NCBI RefSeq assembly: GCF_001540865.1
Contig: NC_033623.1
Span: 13,886,116-13,950,115, forward strand
DNA from: Ananas comosus
Taxonomy: Eukaryota > Streptophyta > Magnoliopsida > Poales > Bromeliaceae
DNA length: 64,000 nt
Direction of reading: 5' to 3'
The notes under the pieces are model-generated. The model was not told where the DNA came from. It was given only the letters and a program-made list of their open reading frames with translations, and ran no database searches. Shown piece after piece: positions 12,556 through 25,100 of this stretch (position 1 is its first letter; each line of letters starts with the position of its first letter). Both the position numbers and the translations under genes were made by a program.

Positions 12556-12586
<31 letters not shown>
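11010..12586. other. Upstream region and 5' leader of the O-fucosyltransferase gene
   Basis: Intergenic DNA leading to the plus-strand gene. Two patches carry G-box-like cores (TTCCACGTGGCGG near 11745-11757 and GTCCACGTGGCGGC near 12310-12323). A GA run at about 12556-12586 ends immediately at the start codon. No separate gene recognised; the short frames at 11208-11930 have no familiar domain. Confidence 0.5.
12556..12586. repeat. (GA)n run in the 5' leader
   Basis: A GA dinucleotide run lies directly against the ATG of the O-fucosyltransferase gene. GA-rich leaders are common in plants and can bind BPC/GAGA proteins; a function here is not shown. Confidence 0.85.
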
Positions 12587-12590
<4 letters not shown>

Positions 12591-15500
12591 GGTTGCGGAG
12601 GCGGCGGCGCCATGGACGGTGGGTGGTTCCGGCGATTCCGGCGAGCTCCGCCGCGTGCGCCGCCGCGGTGATGATGCTCCTCGTCGTCGCGTTCCACTCC
12701 CTCCTCGCGCCGCCCACCTCGATCCCCGACGCGCCGCAGCGGAGCCGGAGCGCGACGGCTTCGTCTCTCATGGTTAATCAATCACTTCCTCTCTCTCTCT
12801 CTCTCCAAGTCGAACTTCAATCCTGTTGGATTCTCCTTGTTCGCTCTGAATCGATCGCTCATGGCGGTTTCTCCCAATGTCGGTGTTCGCAGGTGAAGAG
12901 GAACATTCCGATCGAGCTCCATAGGAGCCTATTCGGCGCCGACTTGTTCAGCGTTCCGGTTCGTAGATTTTTTTGTATTCTTTCTATTTTCGTTCTCTAA
13001 TTCAATGCTTTGGCCAATATACTGCGTGAGTCGAAAGATGGATTTTGTTGGGTTTTGATTCATATGGGATAAATAATTGTTTGAAATGGTTTTAATTTGC
13101 TTCAATTTCTATTTGAATTACAGAGCGGAGGTAGCGCATCTCATGACCTCTGGGGTTCGAAGCTATCAGAGTTTTTCCACGGGTGCAGCAACGCCAGTAG
13201 TGAGTTCCCAAGTATGTGTCTAATTGTGTTTAATGGTGCTTAATAACTATGGCTAGTAGTTGTTCCTCTTTTAAGAATGGATATATCTCTTTGAATTGTA
13301 TTTGAAGTGTAATTAGTGGTTAGTTACTTCTTTTGATTGTATGATATTGAAGGGAACAACGTGACTATGAATATATCGTTGTTTCTTCTTATGGTATGTT
13401 TAGTGTTTATGTTACATTCAGTGTTGCCCTTTCTGGAAAGGGCTCTCGTATCTCGTATGTCTGATAAAAAATTTCCACCAATTTTTAATTGCAGCAGCTG
13501 AAGCTGTAACCCACCCAAATAGGTATTTGATGATTGCAACCAGTGGAGGATTGAATCAACAACGAACAGGGGTAAGATAATCGACTGATGCCAATTTATC
13601 TTCTGCTTTAATTGGGAAGTGCTAGTGTTCTGCTCTAGTAATTAGCTATGTTTCTAACAACTTTATGAAGCTAGGTAAACCAAGATCATTATGTTTTGAA
13701 TTTTTTTATTTGTGAACTTACAGTTTGTATTAGTAATTAACTGAATTCATTTGTATTTTATTTGAACTTTTCATTTGTATGAAAATCAAGATCATTTTTA
13801 TTAGGTTCACTACGCTAGGCAATTATCCGATTATCTTAGGAGTAACCTGCTCTGCTATTAGAACATTTTGTAGTATGTAATTAGATTTTTTTTTTTTTTT
13901 TTGCCCCCTTTTTTAGTCAATATTCTGCTCAAGTTACATGAAACTTCTTCGGCTTATGGATTTTTCAGATCATTGATGCTGTTGTTGCAGCTCGTATTCT
14001 GAACACAACTCTTGTTGTCCCTAAGTTGGACCAGAAATCTTTCTGGAAGGATGCTAGGTATCGCCACGTATTTTATTTTCAATATTTTGCAGTAGATAAG
14101 TTCTAATTATAATGCACTCACTTTGCAAATTTGGTTCTTGTAACTTGCTGCAGTGACTTTGCTGAGATCTTTGATGTTGACTGGTTCATATCATCGCTTG
14201 CAAAAGATGTTAAAATTATTAAACAGCTTCCCAAAAGGGATGGGAAGATTGTCGCCACTCCTTACATAATGCGCGTTCCTAGGAAGTGTACCCCAAAATG
14301 CTACCAAAATCGTGTCCTACCTCTCCTCCTGAAAAAGCACGTGAGTATTGCTAGTAGTATATTTGCTTTTAATTTCTGAATTCTGTAGCTCATTTTATGC
14401 AGAATTTTATGGTTCCTTTCTATTTAATTATAACATGAATTTTGCAGTATTTTAATCAATCGTGATTAGCATTTGTATGCAGTCAGTTGAAAATTTGTAA
14501 ACAGTGATACAGTATTTATACCAATAGTGAAAGTCCACCTTGCAGTTCTTATGAAGGTTATGTCATCACTACGAAGTTGCTTAAATTGTAAATCATGCAA
14601 TGATGCAAGTCTCTTAGGAAGCAATATGTTATTCTGCAACAATTATGAATTTTTTAGAACCCCTCTCTGTCTCATAACTGCAAATGGGAACGAGGCATTA
14701 TCAACTATTATTTAGAAGCATTCACTTCTGTTCTGTTGAACGAGTGAATTTGTATTGCTTTCAACTTATGCATTATACCTTTCTTTTGTTATAGATATTC
14801 CCTAGTATGAGTGTCGACCTTAGTATTTGGACCTACGATAATAGGCAAAACCAACGTTTCTTCATATTATAATGCAGGTTGTTCAGCTGACAAAGTTTGA
14901 CTACAGGCTTTCAAATAAGTTGGAAACTAATCTCCAAAAGCTGAGATGTAGAGTCAATTATCATGCTTTAAAATTCACAGACCCAATTCTAGAAATGGGT
15001 GAGAAACTTATCCAGAGGATGAAGGCAAAAAGCCAGCACTTCATGGCCCTTCACCTCAGGTAATATTTTTTAGGATTTTATGCTTGTTTTTCTCTTAAGT
15101 TAGTTTAATCTGCGTATGTCTTCTGTAAAGTATTTCTTGGTCCCGTGAAAGAACTCTTGCTGCAGTGCGAGAGGGAATCATATTTCCATTGTTGGTCTAA
15201 CTCTTTCTCCTGAACTAAAATAAGCATAAACAATGTAAGATATTTTGTTTCTGTAGTTACTAAATTCTCTCTTGCTCAAACTCTCTCTCCTGTTCTTCTG
15301 TCTACTCTTAAACTATGGAATATTGAGCCACTTAATAGAGAGATCAATATTCCTGGTGAAGTCAAGTTTGAAAGTTGAGTGAACATTTCCAGAATTTACA
15401 GTAGTACGGGGCTACTAATTTTATGGTTTTCACAAGTCCCTTCTAGGAAATGTTAATCATCAATAATTGTCTTCTTGGACAGAGTTGCATACCTCTGAAT

Positions 15501-16991
15501 TAGAACGACCACTATTTAATGAAGTTTTATAAAAGAGAGCATGCAACAAAAGTAGTTCCTTTATCTATGAAACTGTAACTTCTGGCAGATTTGAGCCTGA
15601 TATGCTTGCGTTCTCTGGATGCTATTATGGAGGTGGAGAAAAGGAGAGGAAAGAGTTGGGTGCCATTCGAAAGAGGTGGAAAACCTTACATGTAAGAACA
15701 CACATTTCTTACTGTCTATTGATGACATTGCTATGTAACTAGTACATTGCATAATTGATTTCCTTGCTTATTTTTCTTTTTTCTTTTTTTTTTCTTTTGC
15801 TTTAGACAAGCAACCCTGAAAAGGAGCGAAGGCATGGTAAATGTCCTCTAACCCCTGAAGAGGTTGGTCTTATGCTTAGGGCATTAGGCTTTGGAGATGA
15901 TGTTCACATCTACGTGGCTTCCGGTGAAGTATATGGAGCAGAGGAGACATTGGCTCCTCTAAAAGCACTTTTCCCCAACTTCCATTCTAAGGAAACATTA
16001 GCAAGCAAGGAGGAGTTAGCGCGCTTCTCAGCATTTTCATCTCGCATGGCTGCTCTCGATTTCATCGTATGTGATGGCAGCGATGTGTTTGTAACTAACA
16101 ACAACGGAAACATGGCAAGAATATTGGCTGGTCGGAGGTATACTTTTAATCTCATTTTAATATATTTATGTATATACTGCCCTGAAATATTATCTATATA
16201 CATATAGATCTCCGCGAACTACGAATTTCAATATAAGTGCTTTGAAAACTAAGTTCACATGCACACAAACATACACCCTTGTGTAAGAACCAATGCAAAA
16301 CCAACATTCACCATGAATCAGATGACTCTCCAACATATTGAATGGGCATTTTGTTAAGAAAGTGCACTTCGGTGTGCTGCATATGATGAATCAAATTTTG
16401 GTGGGGTATATATGTGCTGATGTGCAGGTGATTTTGCTGGATATATATGTAACTGCTCCTTTTCTTTTCACCACAAATAAAATCATACTGATCAAAAGTA
16501 GTTCCCAACACGCTGATTTATCTTACCATGTTTAATGCAGGAGATATTATGGGCATAAAAGGACCATACGACCGAATGCTAAAAAGCTTTACTCTTTATT
16601 TATGAACCGAACCAGCATGACTTGGGATGCATTTGCATCCAAAGTTAGTGCATTTCAAAAGGGGTTCATGGGAGAGCCCAATGAGGTTAAACCTGGTAGA
16701 GGTGAATTCCATGAAAACCCTTTAGAATGCATATGCGAACATTCTCAGGTTTTACCAGAGTCTACTTCTCTTAGCCAGTCTGTTATAAATACCAAGATTG
16801 GAAAGAGTCATTTGAACAAGAGTAGGGGGCGTCCATCAGAATCTCGTTCTGGTGATGAAGTCTTAGATTGGAGGGAGCTGGATTATGGAGAAAATACACC
16901 CCTGAATGGCTTATCCAAAGAAAATGAATCCGAGTACAATCTATTCACCAGACCTGAGGACGTAGAGCTGGAGGAATTGATCTCAGACTAG
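12587..16991 (+). CDS. O-fucosyltransferase family protein (PF10250 type), complete
   Basis: Ten exons: 12587-12772, 12893-12958, 13124-13211, 13495-13571, 13969-14057, 14154-14340, 14878-15059, 15589-15691, 15806-16137 and 16541-16991. All junctions are GT/AG, the phases agree, and the sum is 1761 nt (586 residues plus stop). The N-terminus is basic (MGLRRRRRHGR), then a single membrane anchor at about residues 20-36 (AAAVMMLLVVAFHSLLA), the layout of a type II Golgi glycosyltransferase. Family landmarks in order: YLMIATSGGLNQQRTGIIDA (substrate-binding region), AARILNTTLVVPKLDQKSFW, FMALHLRFEPDMLAFSGC, IYVASGEVYGAEETLAPLK, SDVFVTNNNGNMARILAGRR. The C-terminal 90 residues are polar and acidic. 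Plant members transfer sugars in the Golgi or act in cell-wall and protein glycosylation; the exact acceptor cannot be told here. A GA run touches the ATG. Confidence 0.95.
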
Positions 16992-18200
16992 TCAACTTCT
17001 TTTGTTTTTTTTGTTTTTTTATCATGGCACTCCAAAAGCATTGCTTCTCCAGAAATTTTGGAACAGCTGCTGCATTAGTTTCATTGTTCTGGTGCTTTTT
17101 CCGGAGCCAAAAAGAAAGGAAAGAGTGTGCAGAGGAGAAAAAGGTAAACATAAAAATACAACTTGAAAAATTTTCTGTTCTTAGTTTTCTGAGCCCAAAT
17201 AAAAGATACCTTGGTCAAATAGAAGCAATGGCCAAGATATCGTCGTTGATTATTGCACTCAAAGGTTGTATTTGGGCTGAGTTCCACGGCTGGACCCCGC
17301 CACCACACTACGGTGTGGTGAGTTTGGAGCTGCGACGCAACATTTTTTGTAGTGGTGCACTGCTCCTGCAGAGGCTGGCCAAACAACTGGCTTCTGCCTT
17401 CTGCCTTCTGCCTTCTGCAGCTGTGCCACCCCTGCCCAAAAACCAGGCCAAATGGGACCGGAGAAACTTGGTTTTTATATGCCTCTACTTAGCAGGCATA
17501 TCTGCTCCTAGTCATTGCTTCAGAAGCTTATGAAGTCAGTCTCTCTTGACAATCATAAAAACCAAGAATTTAAGTGCCGTGGCACAGGATCGTGCCCGAA
17601 ATTTGCCGGCACGGTATGGCACGGTGCGTGCCGAGCCGTGCCGATACATGCCGGCTAAAAAAATTCTTATGTGCCGACACATCATAGCATAAAATATATA
17701 TTTTTTTTAGCAACAAAATATTATAACTATTTATTATTTCTTTTTATCACATCTTTTGAACTTTATGGAAGAAATTACTTACTAATTTAAAGAATAGAGA
17801 GTTTTGAACTGTACCATCTGCACGGAGTCTGTATCGTACCGGTATCTTGTTGGCACGGTACAGCACGGTGGATACGCTCCGTGCCAATGGGCACTTAAAA
17901 TCTTGATGAAAACGCCAAGAGGATTAATATATCGAATTTTTCTATCTCCTGAAATTATTAGACTTCATTCCGTTTTGTGCTCTAATAATCTCAGAAATGA
18001 TCCTGATATGCTTTGTTTTTGTGGAATACAGGAGAAATACTTTGATGTATATGAAGAGTAGGTGACAGAATTGTACGGTTTTGTTTGTCTGCCGAAAGCT
18101 GGAAGTAAAGCAGCAAACCTAGAGAAGATCTTCTTTTTTGTGAAGGTTCGATGTACATTACTGAAGTTAGTTTCTTTGTTCTTTTTTCTTCGAAAAATAT
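16992..18200 (+). other. Probable 3' UTR with an intron, O-fucosyltransferase gene
   Basis: After the stop codon there is a T-rich leader, then GAGAAAAAG followed by GTAAACA (donor near 17144). A T-poor but plausible acceptor GGAATACAG lies just before 18032. The segment after 18032 looks like a terminal exon, with a GT-rich stretch and no long frame. An intron of about 890 bp in the 3' UTR would explain it and would contain the MITE at 17563-17905. This is inference from splice motifs only. An alternative is that transcription ends soon after 17000 and the rest is intergenic. Confidence 0.35.
17563..17905 (+). mobile_element. hAT-like GTGCC-rich MITE, copy 1
   Basis: A 343-bp unit with inverted ends CAAGAATTTAAGTGCC and (reversed) CAAGATTTTAAGTGCC. 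It is flanked by 8-bp near-duplications ATAAAAAC (17555-17562) and ATGAAAAC (17906-17913), one mismatch. Both subterminal zones are packed with alternating GTGCC, GGCAC and CCGTGCC motifs, while the centre is AT-rich. A second copy lies inverted at 31857-32184. No coding capacity. An 8-bp duplication suggests the hAT superfamily. Confidence 0.75.
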
Positions 18201-19198
18201 ATTCCTTGGGATGATTTTTCCTTGGGATTCCTAATAGTATTTCTGTTTAAACCTCACCATTTAGAGGTTGATACCAAATTGTTGGAATAAGATGGGGAAA
18301 CCGTTAGTTCAAATAATTTTGGCGAGTATATATAAGATGATTTGTTGTGCTATTTATTGAGTCTTATTGGATGATCTGGTAGGCGTAGTTCTCTGTATGT
18401 ACGATCAAAATTAATGGCTTCTGTTGGTTGCCGGTGAGGTTGTAATTATTCTTAATAGTTGTCATATAATATATAATCAATGGACGTTCATGCTTCAGGA
18501 TGGAGATAGGGTTCTTTTGACCTCCTCAAACATAGCTAATAAATAGATTCTAAGTTAGGAGATCGTGAACGGTTAGCTTAGAATAAGAATATTTACTAGT
18601 CTTAGAGAAAATAGTTAACGAAAGACAAAAAGTTATTTATTTTCTTGAGAGATTAGGTAGCACGCCACTCGCTTCGTTTATTTCATTTAAAAATAAACTT
18701 AGCTTGAAAATAATTTGATTGACCTATGAGACTATGGTCTACCCTATATAGTAGTATAAGCGCTGTGGAAAATAAAATCATCCATGCAACAAGGCAATCA
18801 GGCTTTTCTAAATAGCCCTTGAGCGTATTCTGTCTTGGCCGAGGCCAAGGATGTCGTAGAATTGTGCCAAAAAACTTGAGGCCGAATCTTCCCTGGTAGC
18901 CTTCAGCAAATAAAAGTAAATATCACATATATATATATATATATATATATAGATGAATGATAATAGTGAAAGCTGTAAAATGTGATATAGAAGTTTTAAT
19001 TTTTCATACTGCTTCGTGCTGTTCTGCTGTCAGAGAGATCGAACGGATCAATCAGAAATTCAGAATGAGGGAGCAACAAAAAATGAATCAACAAATGGAC
19101 TGAAAGAATGAACATAGCATGGTCTTTTCAACAACGCAATGTCCATGAAGCAAAACTCAAAAGAGTCCAAGAAAAAAGTTAGGACTCCCTCCAATAAT
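18201..19198. other. Intergenic between two convergent genes
   Basis: Contains a SINE fragment at about 18650-18712 and a TA run near 18928-18952. Otherwise this is the shared 3' side of the O-fucosyltransferase and ESV1 genes. No gene seen. Confidence 0.55.
18650..18712 (-). mobile_element. SINE fragment (tail part)
   Basis: Matches the 3' part of the SINE defined at 7691-7846 (TCGCTTCGTTTATTTCATTT, then AAATAAACTTAGCTTG). The tRNA-like head with the B box is missing, so it is a truncated copy. Confidence 0.7.
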
Positions 19199-22100
19199 TT
19201 ATTGTGGAGATGCCGGCAGTGTGTCAGGTGGATCTTCAGTTTGTGGTAGCGAAGAATCAAAATCAAGGGTCGGGTATTCTCCCGGTGGCCCTTCCTGAGG
19301 TTGTATCAACAGTAACTGAGTCGAGTCTCCTACGACATCCGCCCATCCATAGTGAGCTTCGGCCCTTCCATGAACAATCAGTAGTACAGCAATTAGATTC
19401 ATCGTTCGAGCAAGATAACAGAAACCTTATAGCATTGAAATTGTGCACAAGATTCATATTCTAGAAAGCATAGAGTTGCGAGAGAAGGTGTAGAGCCATC
19501 TTACTCATAATAGGTCTCCTCTTCTACAACGATGTCCCAACTTTCACCTGTCGTGCTTTTACCATATTTGTGAACTTTCCTGCAAAAAGAGAAAAGTAAC
19601 TCGAAAGACTGCAGAGAAAAGTCTGTACTACCCGAAGCTGGTACATAACATGTTTAGATTGGAGGAAAATTACAGGCTTGCTTTGTTATTATCAAAAGAA
19701 AGCTCCTCCTGCAAACTCAACCATTCAATGACCTGGAAGTTTATTCCTAAGTTTCCCTACACTCCAAGCAAGTTATAATTGTCAAAAGTCCGAGGACTTG
19801 TGAACTCCTGTACTCCACATTGATCACCTTAATAAATATTTTATTATATTTTCTTATATAAACCTACCAGAAGACTTATGAAAAGGGATTTAGTAGCAGT
19901 GCACAGATGGTGGGTGTTTTCTCTAGTTTTTATTATTAAATGAGTACTATACGTAACTCGTAAAGTTCTGAGGAAGGTTTCTGCGGTGCAGCCAAAACGT
20001 ACTAGAGAACAAAGTAGAACAGATATCACTTGTGCAGCTATATACAATCAGTATACACATAAACTGCATCCAAAAGCTCCAAAAGGGAAGGACAAACTGG
20101 AGTACTATACATATATATGAGAAAATGCTGACGCAATCGCTAATATGTTTATGACAGACGGAAAACCATCAAGAGATGTGAGCCAATAAGATCATCAATT
20201 CATACCCATTACCAAAGTGCTCCTCACCCCAGGTTCTTGTCCAACCTAGGAAAACCAAAAAACTAAGGATTAAATGTTTCAAAGAAAATAAACAGGGGAT
20301 AAAAATACGAGAAAAATAAAATCAAGAGTTTTTAGCAAGCAAAAAACTCTATAAGATATAGAGACAGCTATATATAAGCATTCAGATTATGGTTTTAACA
20401 TTCTTCCACACCTGTACAACACGTTATGCATCTACAGTAGTTCAAGAAAACTTATGGGCCACTTCGGAAAAGAACTTTCAAGAAGAACATATCATTGCAC
20501 GAAACCAAAACAATCCAATGACACTTTTGGTGAGTAATGAAAAGTATTTATCTACATCTTATCTACAAGACTACAAAACAAGGTTTTTAACTGCTGGTAC
20601 ACATATGGGAGTCAGCAATCAGCATATCAAGCAGGAACTGAGCATGCGAAATAGATAGCAAAATGGCACAACAGATCAAATTGGAAGATGTTACGTTCTC
20701 ATGGTTACACATCAAAAAAGAAAGGTGAATCGACACCAATATCCTTGCAAAATCATCATATTATATAGGGAAAACTTCAAATACCCCCCTTGTGGTTTCA
20801 CTTTTTCTCACTTTAGTACCCTGTGGTTTAAAGTATATCAAATTAGTACCCTGTGGTTTTGCACTTTTTCACTTTAGTACCCTGTGGTTTAAAGTGTATC
20901 AATTTAGTATCCTGTGGTTTCGAATTTTCTCACTTTAGTACCCTGTGGTTTAAAAACCATAGGGTACTAACTTGATACAAAAATAAAACCACAGGGTACT
21001 AACTTGATACAAAAATAAAACCACAGAGTACTAACTTGATACACTTTAAACCACAGGGTACAAAAGTGAGAAAGTGTGAAATCACAGGGTACTAACTGGA
21101 TACACTTTAAACCACAGGGTACTAAAATGAAAAAAATACGAAACCACAAGGGGGGTTTTTGAAATTTTCCCTATTATATATACACCCGTGAATAATAAAT
21201 TTTCATATGTACCCCTCAAGTCTAGCTTCTTATGAGAATACCATATCTAAAGTTAGGGAATTATGGTATTTACGACGAAAAATTGATTTTACATTAGAAA
21301 TTCATAAGTCCAAGGATACATATATGTCAGAATCAAAAAAAAAAATTCGAAGTGCGTATGTGATATTCAGCTTTGGCAGGGATACCTATGGAGATGATAA
21401 TTTTGCAGGGGTACATATGTAAACATATGAAAAGAAAATTTATTGCATACTTGAACTTTGAGCGATAATGGCAAGTTAGGAGATCTCCATTATGGAAAGC
21501 TAGAGTATGTCCATAGTGAAATGAAAAAACCTACGTTCACCCGCAGGAGATACATGCCAAGTCTCCCCTTGCCGCGAACCAATTCCTGCAAAGAACTTTT
21601 CCTCCCATTTGTCTCCCCATCTGGTGCCTAATTTAGTCTCTGCCCATTTATCTGTCCTGTAAAAAGAGATTCAGATTCCATCTTTCTTTTTTCAATCTGA
21701 AAGTACTTGGAGAAGGCATGAAAACTAGGAGAGCAAGTCAGCTTATCACAGGCAAGGATAAATTATATCAGAAGTCTCGATAGAAGAAGTCTATATGCTT
21801 TGCAAGTTAAATTTTCAATAAAAGACAACAATATATTATAATCAGAACACAAATTGCATATATCTACCACACAGATTAATGTAACAAAGTGGAAGATGAT
21901 TTGCTCAATACAAAAAGAGCTGAAGATGGTTCAACTTGATGATATAAGTGCAGAACAAAAGAACAGAGTGGGTTGTACATATCAATATATGTCTCACGAT
22001 AACTTCTAACAGGGCATTTCAAGAGAAAAATGTAGAGCATTGAGCATGCCACATTTGCTAGTACAAAATTACAAGCAAGTGCACTTGCGTTTCCTTTTAA

Positions 22101-25100
22101 AATTCTGGTAATAAATTCTTAAATTTCAATCAAATATCCACTGATATATGAATTTAAGAAACATACCCCCATTCTATGATTTCTGTCAACAGAAGGTTAA
22201 TTGGTGTATATGTTACAAGAAAGAATTTCGTAACAGGTGAGGGTGGATTGAGAAACAATGGACCACTTGAGACTAACCATTTGACTACGTAGCCTCTTCC
22301 ATCATAGTGTTCTCCCCACTTCTCCCACCAGGACTGGTCATTCAGCCTCCCATACTTATGAGCTCCTTTCTCTGTCCAACCTTTAGCATCATACTTTTCC
22401 CACCTAGAAGCAATAGAGGATGTTGCAGGTAATGATTGATAAACAATAAGCTAAATGTGAACAAAAGAGCATGTCACAATCACAATAACTTCCAGTACTT
22501 ACCATTTCTCGTACCATCCAGCATTTTCTTTGCCTGATTTTGCTTGTTTTTCTGCGCTCCTCCTTATCCTTGCAAGATTACTATAGATAGGTGTGAGGCA
22601 CTTAGTGTACTATAGGATAATAATTGCAGATTTTCTCCAAGTAAAACATTGTCTAAGTATTACCAAGAATAGCTACAAAAGAAAATAAAAATAATGGATC
22701 TATCTGAAAAACACGATAATGTGCCACACATAGATACAAATCCTATCTATCATCGTCCAATTGTTCCAGTCTTTATCATGTTCCATAGCTACAGAAAAGC
22801 TTCTTATTGGAGTCAAAATGTGCCTACAAGATCTTTAAGCTTGTTCACTTTACTGAAGCAGGTATTCATTATCAACTTTTGAAACAAACATAAATTACAC
22901 TTTCACTACTAGTAATTCTCATCCTGAAGCATATTGCAATTCTTTACTTTTTATATGATGTTCGCAAAAAGAAAAAAGTAAACAGAATAATTGCCAATTG
23001 ATAACCATGCAGAAGTTGTTAATTTATAGCACCACAGCATTGAAATGAGACTAGATAGTACTACACCTCCATTCATCTTGGTACAAAACTTCTTGCCATG
23101 TTTCCCACCATGAATCTCCTTCAGCATTCTTCCCGGATTTTTCTGCGCCTATTAAAGAAAATGAAAGAAACTAAAAGGCCACCAACAGCGAGAAACTAAA
23201 TGCCAACAATATGAGTTTGTAAATTTTTGTAGAGTAGATTGATTACAAGAAAGCATATTTTGGCCTCTTATCATCAAACAAGTAACAGTATAATCTCTTC
23301 GTTCAAGTAATTGCCAGTACAAACCCAACAGCCATTAAGGGAAACATACCTAACTCTTTATATCCGCTCCAATCACTTTTCTCCCACCACTGCCAAGTAA
23401 AATTAAGAGAGTCAGCCAAAATAACTCGCATAACATGATACTCAATCTGCTGTAGCAATGCATAAACATCGTTCTAGTATATTTAAAATGGTACAAGAAA
23501 TAATAGGGCATCATCTAATGCCAAGTTGGTCATGACCAGAAGAGCTAGACTAATCACTTTCATCAAAGCCTTTACTAAGTGATAAGGGTTATTGGGTTCA
23601 ACTGGGTATAACACTACATAGAGCAAGCGATCCAGGAAACTGGCAGTTTTCTGGCAAACTAGCCAACCTAGCAACCAAATTTAAAAATAAATGCACTGAA
23701 AAATTCAAAGAGCTAATAGAAGGTAAGATCATGGCTCATGCCATATTATAGCACTTGCTCAAAAGAGAGGGATTTATATGTGGCATGCAGAGGAATCATA
23801 ACTACTATATAGTCATAAAAACCACATTACAAATTCAATGTTTCGTGCAGTCAGAAAACAGGAATAGATAGAACTCTTTAAGTAAAAATAGAAAATTGAA
23901 CATCTTTTAGAATCTTCTCTTGAAAAGAATTGAAACAGATAAAAATAAACAAATTAAACGAATCCATGTAAATTAAATATCCAAGATCATGAGGATAAAG
24001 AGAAGGATAAAAGATTAAAGGGTTCTTTGATGCAAACCGAAAGGTTGCCAAAATTGAATTTTCAAGTTTGCTTTTGTTTAAAGATAAAACTAGGTTCAAT
24101 TTATCAATTCCGATGAACTTTAAGCAAGAAAGCAAAAATTTCAGCAAGACAAAAATTAAAATCGAATTGAAGTAATACTAAGATGATGATAAACCTTCAA
24201 TATATGAGATAATAACAACAAACTGAAAATACACATAATAGTTCCAAAAGGTAAATTCGGCTTTATCGGACTTAAAGCTTTAGGTTTGGTTGTTTGGCAA
24301 ATATGGTTGGTAATAGCAGAAGGCTAGATTAAAAGGGAATAATAGGATATCAGGAGATAAGAGATACAAAAAGTGCACCATTCACACGATTGCGGGGGAT
24401 CCACGATCGACGAGAAGGGCGGTACACAACGGGTAGAATTTCGGCAACGGGAAAGAAGATGAGGTAGTAACTTGGAAGAAAAGAAGAGGTAGAAGTAGAA
24501 GCCGATCTTGTCACGAGGAAGAAGCGACAACGATCAAGTCGAGGAAGAAAACGATCTTGGCGCGAGAAAGAAGCGTCGATGATCTCACCGGAAAATAGAA
24601 CACCAAGGATAAAGAGTGAGAGTAGAATTTTCTATTCATCCAAATTATATCCCTTAAGGCTTTAAGAACCATGTATTTATAGTATTGAGAGCCCTCTGAT
24701 AATAAATTATTGTCTTTTCGTTTTCAACACAACACGGTCACCCAAGAGTCATGCATAGAAAACGAAGCAACTTTGGGAATTTCAAAGATCTTTCTTTTAT
24801 TTTTTTGGGAATTCCAAAGGTCTTTTTGGGATTGTTTTTTTGTTTATGAGAGAAAAGGATTTGGATTAGCCAAATCAACTAAAACCAAATGATTTAAGTC
24901 CGAATCAAACACTAACATACAAAATAAAAAAAAATTGCATTCGAAAATAAAACGAGATTTATTTGCTGCATCATTCTTTTGCATCTATATAACCTGCGAA
25001 TATGCGAAGTAGCAAAAATAAATATGGAAAATTGCAAAAATACCACTTCAGAATTGGTAATTGAGCTCATGGCCCTGAAAACCGTATTTATTTGCGTTCA

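Noticed and set aside
17024..17151. Short plus-strand frame MALQKHCFSRNFGTAAALVS after the O-fucosyltransferase stop
   Set aside because: Could be joined by the putative intron to a short exon, but no family match is evident and it most likely lies in the 3' UTR.
24323..24700. Possible LTR with a TATA-like CTATAAATA on the minus strand
   Set aside because: No second LTR, primer site or TSD was found. I kept only a low-confidence possible TIR element here.
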